Notes under the pieces: generated by a model
Database searches by the model: none
What the model was told of the DNA's origin: nothing
What the model saw: the letters and a program-made list of their open reading frames with translations, nothing else
Source: Pseudomonadota bacterium
GTDB lineage: Bacteria; Pseudomonadota; Gammaproteobacteria; Enterobacterales; Succinivibrionaceae
Direction of reading: 5' to 3'
DNA: 13,401 nucleotides
Assembly (NCBI GenBank): GCA_023460615.1
Contig: JAEWPL010000292.1
Span: 1 to 13,401 of the forward strand
Program-made: the position numbers and the translations under genes
Shown here: positions 1-7,588 of the stretch, piece after piece
Layout of the letters: every line of letters starts with the position of its first letter
Numbering within the stretch: the stretch's first letter is position 1

Positions 1-363
1 TAGCTGTCATAACTAACTTATATCCTAAAATATCAGTTCTTAAGATAATTATAAACTGACTACTCTCCATGCAAGCCATGGAGGTTCTTACCTGATGACA
101 TTCTGCTGTAAACTTACATCATTTTCAGACTTGGGTATTACAGTCTTACTGTCAGAGCAGAGAACTTAACAACCGTGCAGTCTACTGACCACATCTGCGC
201 TGTTTAAAGGCGCGGATTGTATTCGAGATAATTCTCAGGAGGCGTACGTCAGTCCCCCTAGTGTTTTTAGTAGCTACCACCTAATCGCTGTTAGCTACTT
301 TGATTTGCACATTTTTAAATTTGGATTTAGCTATTATTAACTAAATCTAAATTAACAAGATTT
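1..363 (-). ncRNA. Hairpin-rich leader or non-coding RNA candidate
   Basis: No supportable protein gene lies here. The stretch is unusually rich in inverted repeats: 33-38/54-59, 65-71/77-83 (7 bp, 5-nt loop), 102-107/156-161, 140-144/148-152, 193-200/210-217 (8 bp with one G-T), 237-242/254-259 (one mismatch) and 269-276/292-299 (8 bp). A good sigma-70-type promoter on the minus strand (370-398) would start transcription near 363 and read leftward through all of them. An ATG at 10-8 on that strand, with AGGA 12 nt upstream, could begin a gene leaving the window, but only three codons are visible. I compared it by eye with 6S, tmRNA, RNase P, SRP RNA and the TPP, FMN, SAM, lysine, cobalamin, ykkC and Mn riboswitches and found no match. 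The RNA call and its strand are inference. Confidence 0.3.
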
Positions 364-379
364 GTTGATAGTATATAAT
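352..379 (+). promoter_or_regulatory. Sigma-70-type promoter reading rightward
   Basis: TTAACA (352-357) and a perfect TATAAT (374-379) with a 16-bp spacer predict a start near 386. Its -10 overlaps the -10 of the leftward promoter, so the two would compete for polymerase. The only matching downstream signal is the intrinsic terminator at 659-690. Confidence 0.35.
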
Positions 380-398
380 ATTTATTTGTTATTGTAAA
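370..398 (-). promoter_or_regulatory. Sigma-70-type promoter reading leftward
   Basis: On the minus strand TTTACA (398-393) and TATACT (375-370) are separated by exactly 17 bp, 5 of 6 consensus matches in each box. Predicted start is near 363, ahead of the hairpin-rich stretch. The surroundings are AT-rich, so chance is possible, but spacing and matches are good. Confidence 0.45.
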
Positions 399-611
399 CT
401 GTTCATTTGGGGCTTTGCCACTGATCTGTAACAATAATTTTTATCATTCTTAGCTAGTAATAGATTTAACATTAATTATTTCAATACTGTTTATTAAATC
501 AGAAATTACGTATTTTCTCAGAATAGCATTCACAAGCAATTGTTGTTGCTAACAGTACAAATTGAAAACACAATTTTAGAAACAGAATCAAGTTCATGGA
601 CTTGTTTCTCT

Positions 612-639
612 AGAGCTTATGAGAGCTTATGAGAACTTA
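612..639. repeat. 10-bp tandem repeat, about 2.8 copies
   Basis: AGAGCTTATG occurs at 612-621 and 622-631, followed by a partial, one-mismatch copy (AGAACTTA) at 632-639. It is non-coding and of unknown role. Confidence 0.7.
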
Positions 640-658
640 AATAGAAGAGTTTTTAATT

Positions 659-690
659 AGGCACTACCTAAAGATAGTGCCTTTATTTTT
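659..690 (+). terminator. Intrinsic terminator pointing into metY 3' end
   Basis: An 8-bp stem, AGGCACTA (659-666) with TAGTGCCT (675-682), an 8-nt loop, then TTATTTTT on the plus strand. On the minus strand the hairpin follows metY by only a few bases, but its trailing sequence there is AATTAAAAA, so termination of metY transcripts by it would be weaker. Confidence 0.6.
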
Positions 691-694
691 GCAA

Positions 695-1966
695 CTAAAC
701 TTTGTCTAGTGCTCTATCAAGATCAGCAATCACATCATTTACATCTTCAAGACCAACAGATAGTCTTACAAGACCAGGCAATACACCGCACTCTTCTAAT
801 TGAGCATCAGTTAATTGTCTGTGAGTTGAGGTTGCTGGGTGTAGTAAACAAGTTCTAATATCAGCAACATGAACTTCAGGGGATGCTAATTGTACGTTGT
901 CAATAAAGCGTGCACCTGCATCACGACCGCCCTTTAGAACTAGTGATAATACACCTGAGCATAAGCCGTCTTTTAGATATTTCTGACCTAACTTGTAGTA
1001 AGGATCATCCTCTAAACCTGGGTAAATTACCTTCTCAATCTTTGGATGGTTCTTTAAGTGCTTAGCTACGATTAAAGCATTGTGAGAATGCTGTCTAATT
1101 CTTAATGGTAAAGTCTCAATACCAAGATTTAGATAGAAAGCACCTTGAGCTGTTTGACAGCAGCCAAGATCACGCATGATCTGTACACGAGCTTTAACAA
1201 TAAAAGCTTGATTGCCAAAAGCTTGAGTATAAATTAAGCCGTGATAAGAGTCATCAGGAGTTGTAAACTCTGGGAATTTTGAGGATTTAGCCCAGTCAAA
1301 TTTACCACTATCAACAACTACACCACCTACTTGAACAGCATGACCATCTAAGAACTTAGTGGTTGAATGCACAACAATGTCAGCACCAAAATCAAATGGC
1401 TTACATAGAATTGGGGTTGCAAAAGTGTTATCAATGATAAGTGGGATCTCATGCTTATGAGCTAAAGCTGCAAAACGAGAAATATCAAATACAGTTAAAG
1501 CTGGATTTGCGATGGTCTCACCGAAAATAGCTTTGGTATTTGGATAAATTCTCTTTGCAATTTCTTCATCAGATTCACTCTGCTCAAAGAAATCTACTTC
1601 AATACCCATGCGCTTGAAGGTAACTGCCATTAGATTGAAAGTACCACCGTAAACAGAAGCACTACATAGGATTCTGTCACCAGCTTTAGCGATAGTAAGT
1701 ACAGAGGTTAAGGTAGCAGCCTGACCTGAGGAGGTTAGCATTGCACCTACACCACCTTCTAGTGCAGCAATCTTCTCTTCTACGTGACCACAAGTAGGAT
1801 TACCTAATCTTGTGTAGAAGTAATTAGCAGTTTTTAAATCGAATAAATCAGCAATGTCTTTAGTGGTATCGTATCTGAAGGTAGTGCTCTGCACGATTGG
1901 CATTACACGAGGACCTGCGTTCTCAGGGGTATAACCAGCATGTAGACATAATGATTCGTCTTTCAT
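695..1966 (-). CDS. metY: O-acetylhomoserine sulfhydrylase
   Basis: PLP enzyme of the Cys/Met metabolism family that condenses O-acetylhomoserine with sulfide to give homocysteine, the methionine precursor, in the cytosol. The product has 423 residues, about the usual length. Visible signatures are the N-terminal block around TTFRY (28-32), the TSSGQAA segment (78-84), the IIDNTFATP block (177-185) with Asp179 for the pyridine nitrogen, and the PLP lysine in HSTTKFLDGH (Lys204). The C-terminal RLSVGLED (401-408) supplies the carboxylate-binding arginine. AAGGAG lies at ideal distance before the ATG. Where homologues often read T-S-x-GG after the lysine block, this one reads VQVGG. It lies 60 bp behind ispH, separated by a hairpin, so it may be a separate unit; no upstream S-box-like leader was seen. 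A cystathionine-synthase-type relative is possible but less likely. Confidence 0.9.
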   Translation of the reverse strand: MKDESLCLHAGYTPENAGPRVMPIVQSTTFRYDTTKDIADLFDLKTANYFYTRLGNPTCGHVEEKIAALEGGVGAMLTSSGQAATLTSVLTIAKAGDRILCSASVYGGTFNLMAVTFKRMGIEVDFFEQSESDEEIAKRIYPNTKAIFGETIANPALTVFDISRFAALAHKHEIPLIIDNTFATPILCKPFDFGADIVVHSTTKFLDGHAVQVGGVVVDSGKFDWAKSSKFPEFTTPDDSYHGLIYTQAFGNQAFIVKARVQIMRDLGCCQTAQGAFYLNLGIETLPLRIRQHSHNALIVAKHLKNHPKIEKVIYPGLEDDPYYKLGQKYLKDGLCSGVLSLVLKGGRDAGARFIDNVQLASPEVHVADIRTCLLHPATSTHRQLTDAQLEECGVLPGLVRLSVGLEDVNDVIADLDRALDKV

Positions 1967-1988
1967 AAATTCTCCTTAAAGTGAAAAC

Positions 1989-2012
1989 AAAAGAGCTGTT
2001 GGATCTCTTTTT
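1989..2012 (-). terminator. Bidirectional-looking terminator between ispH and metY
   Basis: AAAAGAG (1989-1995) pairs with CTCTTTT (2005-2011) around a 9-nt loop. Reading leftward it would follow the ispH stop codon and is trailed by GTTTTC; reading rightward it is trailed by further Ts. The stem is AT-rich and short, so read-through into metY is likely. Confidence 0.45.
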
Positions 2013-2026
2013 ATCCTATCTTACCT

Positions 2027-2964
2027 TTAAGGTCTGACTTCCTTTGGTAATGGGAAGCTCTTTTCTTTTAGGTCACTACCAACTTCGACGATATCGGTAG
2101 CGCCATTTTTTTGTAAAAATTCTAAAATATCTTTAACGATGTATTCAGGAGCAGAAGCGCCAGCACTTACGCCCACTTTTGATACATCACTTAACCATTC
2201 TAGATCAATATCACCACTATCATCAACCAAGTAAGCTTTTGCACCATTTGCGTCAGCTACTTCTTTTAAGCGGTTGGAATTTGAGGAATTTTTGCTACCT
2301 GCAATTAACACCACATCGCTCATCTTTGCTAGTTGCTTAATAGCATCTTGTCTTACTTGAGTGGCTCTGCAAGTATCATCCTCTTGGGACCTTGGATGTT
2401 TGGGTATTTTGCACGTAGCTCTTTGATAACTTGAGCAGTTTCGTCTACTGATAAAGTAGTTTGGGTTGCAAAAAAGCTATTATTTCCATCAATAGCTAAA
2501 GTGTCCACATCCTCTTTAGTGATAATAACGTGAACTTTTTTAGGATCGCCTAAATATTGACCTACAGTACCTAAAACCTCTTGATGACCTTTATGACCTA
2601 TCACTACAGCATCTTTTTGCTCTTTTGAAGCACGGTTCATCTTAATATGAATACCAGTAACCACAGGACAGGTAGCATCAATGATTTGTAAACGCTTTTG
2701 CTCTGCTTTAAAAAAGGTATCTTGACCAACACCATGGGCTGAAAAGATTATGACACTTCCATTAGGAACTGCATCTAGATCTTCAACAAAAATAGCACCT
2801 TTGAGTTTAAGATCTTCAACTACATGTTTGTTATGTACTACCTCATGCAGTACATAAACTTTATGAGCGCCATACTTTTCAAGAGCTAATTCCACAGTAG
2901 CAATAGCTCTGTTTACACCAGCACAGGTACCACGGGATTTTGCTAAATAGACAGAAAAGCTCAC
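2027..2964 (-). pseudogene. ispH: 4-hydroxy-3-methylbut-2-enyl diphosphate reductase, frameshifted
   Basis: IspH (LytB) is the last enzyme of the MEP isoprenoid pathway, a [4Fe-4S] protein turning HMBPP into IPP and DMAPP. The gene reads as two frames: residues 1-195 correct in 2353-2964, then eight wrong residues and a stop, while the remainder continues in another frame to 2027. Restoring one base near 2380-2383 gives about 312 residues, against 316 in E. coli, with no other damage. Cluster cysteines are Cys14 (RGTCAG), Cys99 (DATCP) and the one in DDTC about four codons after the shift. HEVVHN, SAHGV and GHKGHQE are present. The GTG start (2964-2962) overlaps the lspA stop as TAGTG, with AGGG upstream, implying coupled translation. 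Because IspH is normally essential, a lost base in a short G run (sequencing or assembly error) seems likelier than real decay, but this cannot be settled here. Confidence 0.85.
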
Positions 2965-3476
2965 TATTTGTTACCCTTTTGCTCTTTGCCAAACAAACCA
3001 ATTACAACTAATAAAAAGGCACCAGTGCAGACAGCAATATCGGCTACATTAAAAGCAGGATAGTAGTATTGGAAAGAGTCTGTTTTAATGTAAAACAATA
3101 AAAAGTCTACAACATAGGAAAGTACAAGACGATCAATTAGATTTCCTAAAGCACCACCTAGTACTAAGGCAATAGCTAAATTAGTCCAGATCTTTTGTTT
3201 GTGGGTTCTTAAAATAGCTATAAACAGTACAATACTAATCAAAGCAGCTACTGCAATAAAAAAGTAGCGTTGCCAACCTGGTTGAGAGGCTAAAAAGCTA
3301 AAAGCTGCACCTTGATTGTGGACATGTACAATAGAAAAGAACGAAGTAACATGAAAGGCCACTGAATTAACAGGATAATTGGCCATGATTAGATACTTCG
3401 TTACTTGATCTAGTACGATAACAAGCAAGCTCCATAAGAGGAACTTGCTGCCATTTGGTTTTACGATAAAGGACAT
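2964..3476 (-). CDS. lspA: Lipoprotein signal peptidase (signal peptidase II)
   Basis: Inner-membrane aspartyl protease that cleaves prolipoprotein signal peptides after diacylglyceryl modification of the cysteine. From the ATG at 3476 the product is 170 residues (E. coli 164) with four hydrophobic segments at about 11-31, 72-89, 99-118 and 143-163. The catalytic pair is Asp124 (YVVDF) and Asp146 (NVADIA), and the conserved NQGAAFSFL (54-62) and GGALGNLIDR (107-116) blocks are present. A GTG at 3500 would add eight residues inside ileS. I prefer the ATG because it puts the first conserved aspartate at residue 23, exactly as in E. coli, although neither start has a clear Shine-Dalgarno. The start lies one base after the ileS stop, so translation is probably coupled. 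Downstream it abuts ispH directly. Confidence 0.93.
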   Translation of the reverse strand: MSFIVKPNGSKFLLWSLLVIVLDQVTKYLIMANYPVNSVAFHVTSFFSIVHVHNQGAAFSFLASQPGWQRYFFIAVAALISIVLFIAILRTHKQKIWTNLAIALVLGGALGNLIDRLVLSYVVDFLLFYIKTDSFQYYYPAFNVADIAVCTGAFLLVVIGLFGKEQKGNK

Positions 3477-3477
3477 A

Positions 3478-6306
3478 TTAAGCAAAGTGTCTTGTTTCAC
3501 CTTGAGTCTTAATGTTCTCTACGCAACGAGAGCATAGACCAGGATACTCAGGATCACTGTCAACATCATCCTCATAGTGCCAGCAACGCTCGCACTTCTT
3601 AGCTTGAGACTTAGTTACAGTGAAGGCACAATCTAAAGTCTCAGACTTAATAGCATCAGCTGGAGCCTCTGCATCAGATACGATAGCTTTTGAGGTAATT
3701 AGCACGAAGCGTAATTCATTCTCAAGCTTTCTTAAGTCCTCAAGTAATTGACCTTTAGTGTAGATATTTACTACAGCCTCTAGAGAACCACCGATTACAC
3801 CATTGTTACGAGCAGTTTCAATTGCCTTGTTAGCTTCATTTCTGAAGGTTAACATTCTCTGCCAGAACTCTGAGTTAAATACTGATGACTCATCTAACTT
3901 CTCTAACTTGTCATACCAGAACTGAGTAAATACAAACTCATCACGCTTGCCTGGAATTTGTTCCCAAGCTTCTTGAGCTGTGAAAGATAGAATTGGAGCA
4001 ATCCAACGAACTAAAGCTTCAGCAATCTTGTATAAAGCAGTTTGGCAAGAACGACGAGCTGCACTGTTATCTTTAGCGGTGTACTGTCTATCCTTGATGA
4101 TATCAAGATAGAAAGAGCCAAGCTCAATTGAGCAGAAGTTCATCAAGATTTGTACTACTTTGTGGAAATCGTAATCGTCGTAGCACTTAATCAATTCTTG
4201 TTGAGTGTTATATGCTAAAGATACTGCCCACTTATCAAGCTCTACCATATTCTTAAACTCAACCATATCGGTCTCAGGGTTGAAGCCATTTAAGTTTGCA
4301 AGTAAGAAACGGATAGTATTACGTACACGACGGTAAGCATCAGCAGAACGCTTGAAGATCTCATGAGATACAGCCATATCGCCTGTATAGTCATTTGAAG
4401 CAATCCATAGACGTAATACATCAGCACCTAGCTTATCGATAATCTCCTGAGGTGCAATTACGTTGCCTAATGACTTAGACATCTTGCGACCTTGACCATC
4501 AACGGTAAAGCCGTGAGTTAATACTTGCTTGTATGGAGCTTTGTCTTTAGCTGCAATAGATAGCATTAAAGATGACATGAACCAACCACGGTGTTGATCT
4601 GAACCTTCAAGGTAAAGATCAGCGCTATGACCTTTGAACTCAGGACGCTTATCTACAACAGAGAATTGAGTTGAACCAGAATCAAACCATACATCTAGAG
4701 TATTAGGATCTTTGTGGTATAACTTAGCTTCTTCAGCACCTACTAATTCTTCAACGCTGATATCCCACCAAGCTTGAATACCGTTCTTCTCAACAGCTTT
4801 AGCTACCTTTTCAATGATCTCAGGAGTCTTAGGGTGGATTTCACCAGTTTCATTGTTAATCAATACAGCACATGGCATACCCCAAGTTCTTTGACGGGAA
4901 ATACACCAGTCAGTACGCTGTTTAACCATAGCTTCGATACGGTTTTGACCCCAAGCTGGGATCCAACGTACCCCCTTGATCTCCTCTAAAGCTCTTGAAC
5001 GAAGACCTTTGTTATCCATGGAGATAAACCACTGAGAAGTAGCACGGAAGATAACAGGAGTCTTGTGACGCCAGCAGTGTGGATAGCTGTGAGTGATAGG
5101 CTTTGATTTTACTAAAGCGCCTTTATCCACTAGCACTTTAATTACATTAGGATTTGCCTTAAGTACGTTTTGACCTGCAAAATACTCTACATCATCTTTA
5201 AAGCAACCATCAGGACCTACTGGATTAAAGATTTCTAGACCATATTTTACAGATACGTTATAGTCATCTAAACCGTGACCACCAGCAGTGTGAACGCAAC
5301 CGGTACCAGCTTCTAGAGTTACGTGAGCACCTAAAATTACAGGTACAGTAAAATCTAAGAATGGGTGAGCAAAACGTTGTAGCTCTAAATCCTTACCTGA
5401 TACTTCCTCACCTAATAAAGAGTAGTCTGTAATATCGCACTCTTTCATCACGGTTTCTACAAGATCAGTTGCAAGAATAAATCTCTCATCACCCTTTTGG
5501 GTCTTAACTTGAACTAAGCTGTACTTTAATTGCTCGTTTACACAGATAGCTCTGTTAGCAGGTAAAGTCCATGGAGTAGTAGTCCAAATTACGCAGGAGA
5601 TAGGACCTGTACCTTGACCTTGAGCCTTAAAGGTTGCTAAAACTTTCTCATCATCAGTTGAAGCAAAACGTACATAGATAGAATCAGATTTTACATCTGC
5701 ATACTCTACCTCAGCTTCAGCTAAAGCTGATTGACAGTCCATACACCAGTAAACTGGTTTTAGACCACGCACGAAGTGTCCGTTTGCAATAACCTTACCT
5801 AAAGCACGTAGGGTATCAGCCTCAGTTTGATAATTCATAGTTAAATATGGATTATCCCAATCACCTAGTACACCTAATCTCTTAAAGTCTTTTCTTTGGC
5901 CGTCAACTTGGCTTTGGGCGTATTTGCGACACTCTTGTCTAAATTGAGCTGCATCAACCTTAACGCCTGGCTTACCAACTAAACCTTCAACTTTAACTTC
6001 AATTGGAAGACCGTGACAGTCCCAACCTGGGATATATGGAGCATCAAAGCCAGATAAAGTCTTTGACTTTACAATAATGTCCTTTAAAACCTTATTGATA
6101 GCGTGACCAATATGAATATTACCGTTTGCATATGGAGGACCATCGTGCAAAATAAACATGTTAGCGCCAGCTCTAGCAGTGCGGATCTTTTTGTATAAAT
6201 CTCGCTTTTCCCAGTCTTGTAACATACCAGGCTCGCGTTGAGCTAAATTACCACGCATAGGGAACGCAGTATCCGGAAGATTTAAAGTACTTTTGTAATC
6301 AGCCAT
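3478..6306 (-). CDS. ileS: Isoleucyl-tRNA synthetase
   Basis: Class I aminoacyl-tRNA synthetase charging tRNA-Ile in the cytosol. The 942 residues match the E. coli length (938). HIGH lies at 65-68 and KMSKS at 608-612. The inserted editing domain carries TTTPWTLP (242-249) and HGLDDY (344-349), which hydrolyse mischarged Val-tRNA-Ile. The C-terminal zinc module is seen as CERC and CSRC in the last 40 residues. The editing motif usually written HTAPGHG reads HTAGGHG here. The start ATG follows ribF by 20 bp with only a weak upstream purine signal, suggesting co-translation. It belongs to the ribF-ileS-lspA-ispH unit. No T-box-like leader precedes it, as expected in a gammaproteobacterium. Confidence 0.97.
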   Translation of the reverse strand: MADYKSTLNLPDTAFPMRGNLAQREPGMLQDWEKRDLYKKIRTARAGANMFILHDGPPYANGNIHIGHAINKVLKDIIVKSKTLSGFDAPYIPGWDCHGLPIEVKVEGLVGKPGVKVDAAQFRQECRKYAQSQVDGQRKDFKRLGVLGDWDNPYLTMNYQTEADTLRALGKVIANGHFVRGLKPVYWCMDCQSALAEAEVEYADVKSDSIYVRFASTDDEKVLATFKAQGQGTGPISCVIWTTTPWTLPANRAICVNEQLKYSLVQVKTQKGDERFILATDLVETVMKECDITDYSLLGEEVSGKDLELQRFAHPFLDFTVPVILGAHVTLEAGTGCVHTAGGHGLDDYNVSVKYGLEIFNPVGPDGCFKDDVEYFAGQNVLKANPNVIKVLVDKGALVKSKPITHSYPHCWRHKTPVIFRATSQWFISMDNKGLRSRALEEIKGVRWIPAWGQNRIEAMVKQRTDWCISRQRTWGMPCAVLINNETGEIHPKTPEIIEKVAKAVEKNGIQAWWDISVEELVGAEEAKLYHKDPNTLDVWFDSGSTQFSVVDKRPEFKGHSADLYLEGSDQHRGWFMSSLMLSIAAKDKAPYKQVLTHGFTVDGQGRKMSKSLGNVIAPQEIIDKLGADVLRLWIASNDYTGDMAVSHEIFKRSADAYRRVRNTIRFLLANLNGFNPETDMVEFKNMVELDKWAVSLAYNTQQELIKCYDDYDFHKVVQILMNFCSIELGSFYLDIIKDRQYTAKDNSAARRSCQTALYKIAEALVRWIAPILSFTAQEAWEQIPGKRDEFVFTQFWYDKLEKLDESSVFNSEFWQRMLTFRNEANKAIETARNNGVIGGSLEAVVNIYTKGQLLEDLRKLENELRFVLITSKAIVSDAEAPADAIKSETLDCAFTVTKSQAKKCERCWHYEDDVDSDPEYPGLCSRCVENIKTQGETRHFA

Positions 6307-6326
6307 ATTTGTCTACCAAACAACAA

Positions 6327-7274
6327 TTAAAATTCAGCTAATGGATGCTTATCAAAAAACTCTTTTGCACAATTTCTATCGTGTAAAAGTTGCTCTTTTA
6401 GCACCTCAAGATTATTAAACTTAACTTCATCTCTAATTTTTTCAATAAAGAACACTCTAATACTTTGAGCATATAAATCTTTATTAAAATCAAAGAGATT
6501 TACCTCAAGTAAAGCATTTTTTTGACCTGTAACTACCGTAGGTCTGTAACCTACATTAGCCATGCCATTATAGATGCCTCTTTTAGTTAAAACTTTTACC
6601 GCATAAACTCCTGTCAAAGGAGTTACTTTACGATTGATATTTACATTTGCAGTAGGAAAACCTAAAGTTCTGCCAATTTGATTACCATGCACTACAATCC
6701 CTGACATAGAATAGTATCTGCCTAAAGCTTGTTTTGCTAAATCTAATTGACCTTTTGATAGGTACTCTCTAATTTTAGTACTAGAGATCCTTTCGTTATT
6801 TAAAAGCACCCCATCAATGGCAGATGCCTCAATTCCTACTGTAGCTCCAACTCTTTTAATATCCTCAATGGTATAGGCTCCCCCTTTGCCAAAAGTAAAC
6901 AAAGAGCCTACGGTGACACTTTTAACACCAAGTTTATCGTGTAACAAACCAATTACATATTGATTTGGATCCATGGAGGCAAAAGATTGGTTAAATTTCA
7001 TGCAAAAAACTAACTTAACCCCTAACACTTCAAGAGCTTGCAATTTATCGCGTAAAGAATAAATTCTAGCAGGGTGTTTATCTTTAGAGAAAAACTCTAA
7101 AGGTTGAGGTTCAAAGATCATGACACTAGGTACTAAGTTTTTTTCCCTAGCCTTTTGTTTCATGCACTCAATAACCGCTTGATGTCCTTTATGTAATCCA
7201 TCGAAATTACCAATAGCAATCGCTACACCGTTAGGTGTCCCCTTAAAATCACTAAGGCAGCGGATTAAACGCAT
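6327..7274 (-). CDS. ribF: Bifunctional riboflavin kinase / FAD synthetase
   Basis: Converts riboflavin to FMN and FMN to FAD in the cytosol. The 315-residue product has the N-terminal FAD-synthetase nucleotidyltransferase fold, with IGNFDGLHKGH holding the HxGH-type motif at about residues 22-32 and ISSTKIR near 162-168. The C-terminal riboflavin kinase domain follows, with GRTLGFPTANV near 200-210 and GVYAVKV. I start at the ATG at 7274 because MRLIR aligns with the E. coli start MKLIR and GGA precedes it by 7 nt; a TTG at 7286 would add four residues. It is the first gene of the leftward housekeeping operon and diverges from rpsT, the same arrangement as in E. coli. Confidence 0.94.
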   Translation of the reverse strand: MRLIRCLSDFKGTPNGVAIAIGNFDGLHKGHQAVIECMKQKAREKNLVPSVMIFEPQPLEFFSKDKHPARIYSLRDKLQALEVLGVKLVFCMKFNQSFASMDPNQYVIGLLHDKLGVKSVTVGSLFTFGKGGAYTIEDIKRVGATVGIEASAIDGVLLNNERISSTKIREYLSKGQLDLAKQALGRYYSMSGIVVHGNQIGRTLGFPTANVNINRKVTPLTGVYAVKVLTKRGIYNGMANVGYRPTVVTGQKNALLEVNLFDFNKDLYAQSIRVFFIEKIRDEVKFNNLEVLKEQLLHDRNCAKEFFDKHPLAEF

Positions 7275-7343
7275 TGATAAGTCCAAAATTACTAAAAAAC
7301 AAATTATCTAAAAAACGATAATTAACATCGATTAAATTAGCTA

Positions 7344-7373
7344 ATTATATAATAAAAACGTGAATTCTGACAC
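7344..7373 (-). promoter_or_regulatory. Probable ribF operon promoter
   Basis: On the minus strand a perfect TATAAT (7349-7344) lies 18 bp from GTGTCA (7373-7368, 4 of 6 matches). Predicted start is near 7337, giving a leader of about 60 nt before the ribF ATG. The -10 is convincing and the -35 weak. The rest of the 314-bp gap 7275-7588 holds the rpsT promoter and leader and AT-rich sequence in which I see nothing else. Confidence 0.45.
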
Positions 7374-7492
7374 GCTTTTATCACATCAAATAAAGTACTT
7401 AATAATCAAATATTTAGATAATAATTTCAGTTATTACTATTGTTTTTAGTAAAACTAATGTAAAATATCGCGCAAATTCTTAGTATTTTGCT

Positions 7493-7520
7493 TTCAAATT
7501 ATTATAAAAGTTGGTAGAAT
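7493..7520 (+). promoter_or_regulatory. Probable rpsT promoter, extended -10
   Basis: TTCAAA (7493-7498), a 16-bp spacer and TAGAAT (7515-7520) preceded by TGG, an extended -10 element. The predicted start near 7527 places the leader hairpin almost at the 5' end of the message. Confidence 0.5.
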
Positions 7521-7535
7521 ACTGCGATTATTATG

Positions 7536-7569
7536 TGCCACATCATGACGGAAAGTGGCAGTTTTTTTT
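7536..7569 (+). promoter_or_regulatory. Terminator-like hairpin in rpsT leader, candidate attenuator
   Basis: TGCCAC (7536-7541) pairs with GTGGCA (7555-7560) around a 13-nt loop, followed by G and eight Ts (7562-7569). That is the anatomy of an intrinsic terminator, yet it sits between the rpsT promoter and its ribosome-binding site, 19 nt before the start codon. It may attenuate rpsT transcription; S20 is known to autoregulate in E. coli, there at translation. An upstream short RNA ending here is an alternative. Confidence 0.5.
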
Positions 7570-7588
7570 AGGAATTCAGGAGCTATTT

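Larger units (their letters stand above)
386..690 (+). ncRNA. Possible small RNA between promoter and terminator
   Basis: There is no open reading frame of useful length. A rightward promoter (352-379) and a rightward intrinsic terminator (659-690) bracket about 300 nt with small hairpins at 535-539/546-550 and 589-594/599-604 and a 10-bp tandem repeat at 612-639. Nothing else upstream on the plus strand explains why a rightward terminator should face the 3' end of metY. I recognise no RNA family. The alternative is plain intergenic DNA downstream of metY with chance AT-rich promoter-like boxes. Confidence 0.25.

Noticed and set aside
237..275. ykkC-type (guanidine/PRPP/ppGpp) riboswitch, suggested by CTAGGG on the minus strand
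   Set aside because: The other conserved ykkC blocks (GUUCCG, GGUCCGAGAG, ACGG) are absent.
228..300. Plus-strand 6S RNA, suggested by a CAGTCCCC-like segment
   Set aside because: The 3' part that should close the 6S stem is AT-rich and does not pair with the 5' part; the conserved central bubble cannot be drawn.
408..430. Cobalamin riboswitch, suggested by GCCACTG
   Set aside because: No other conserved B12-element segment is present within 200 bp on either strand.
2353..2400. Programmed -1 frameshift in ispH
   Set aside because: The shift region has no X-XXY-YYZ heptamer and no obvious downstream pseudoknot, and I know of no recoding in this family. A missing base is simpler.
4774..4989. 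Plus-strand open frame inside ileS
   Set aside because: It is antisense to strongly conserved synthetase sequence, with no plausible protein family; a frame shadow.
7511..7588. N-terminally extended S20 starting at TTG 7511
   Set aside because: The extra 26 residues run through the leader hairpin, have no S20 homology and lack a ribosome-binding site; AGGAG before GTG 7589 fits the 87-residue protein.
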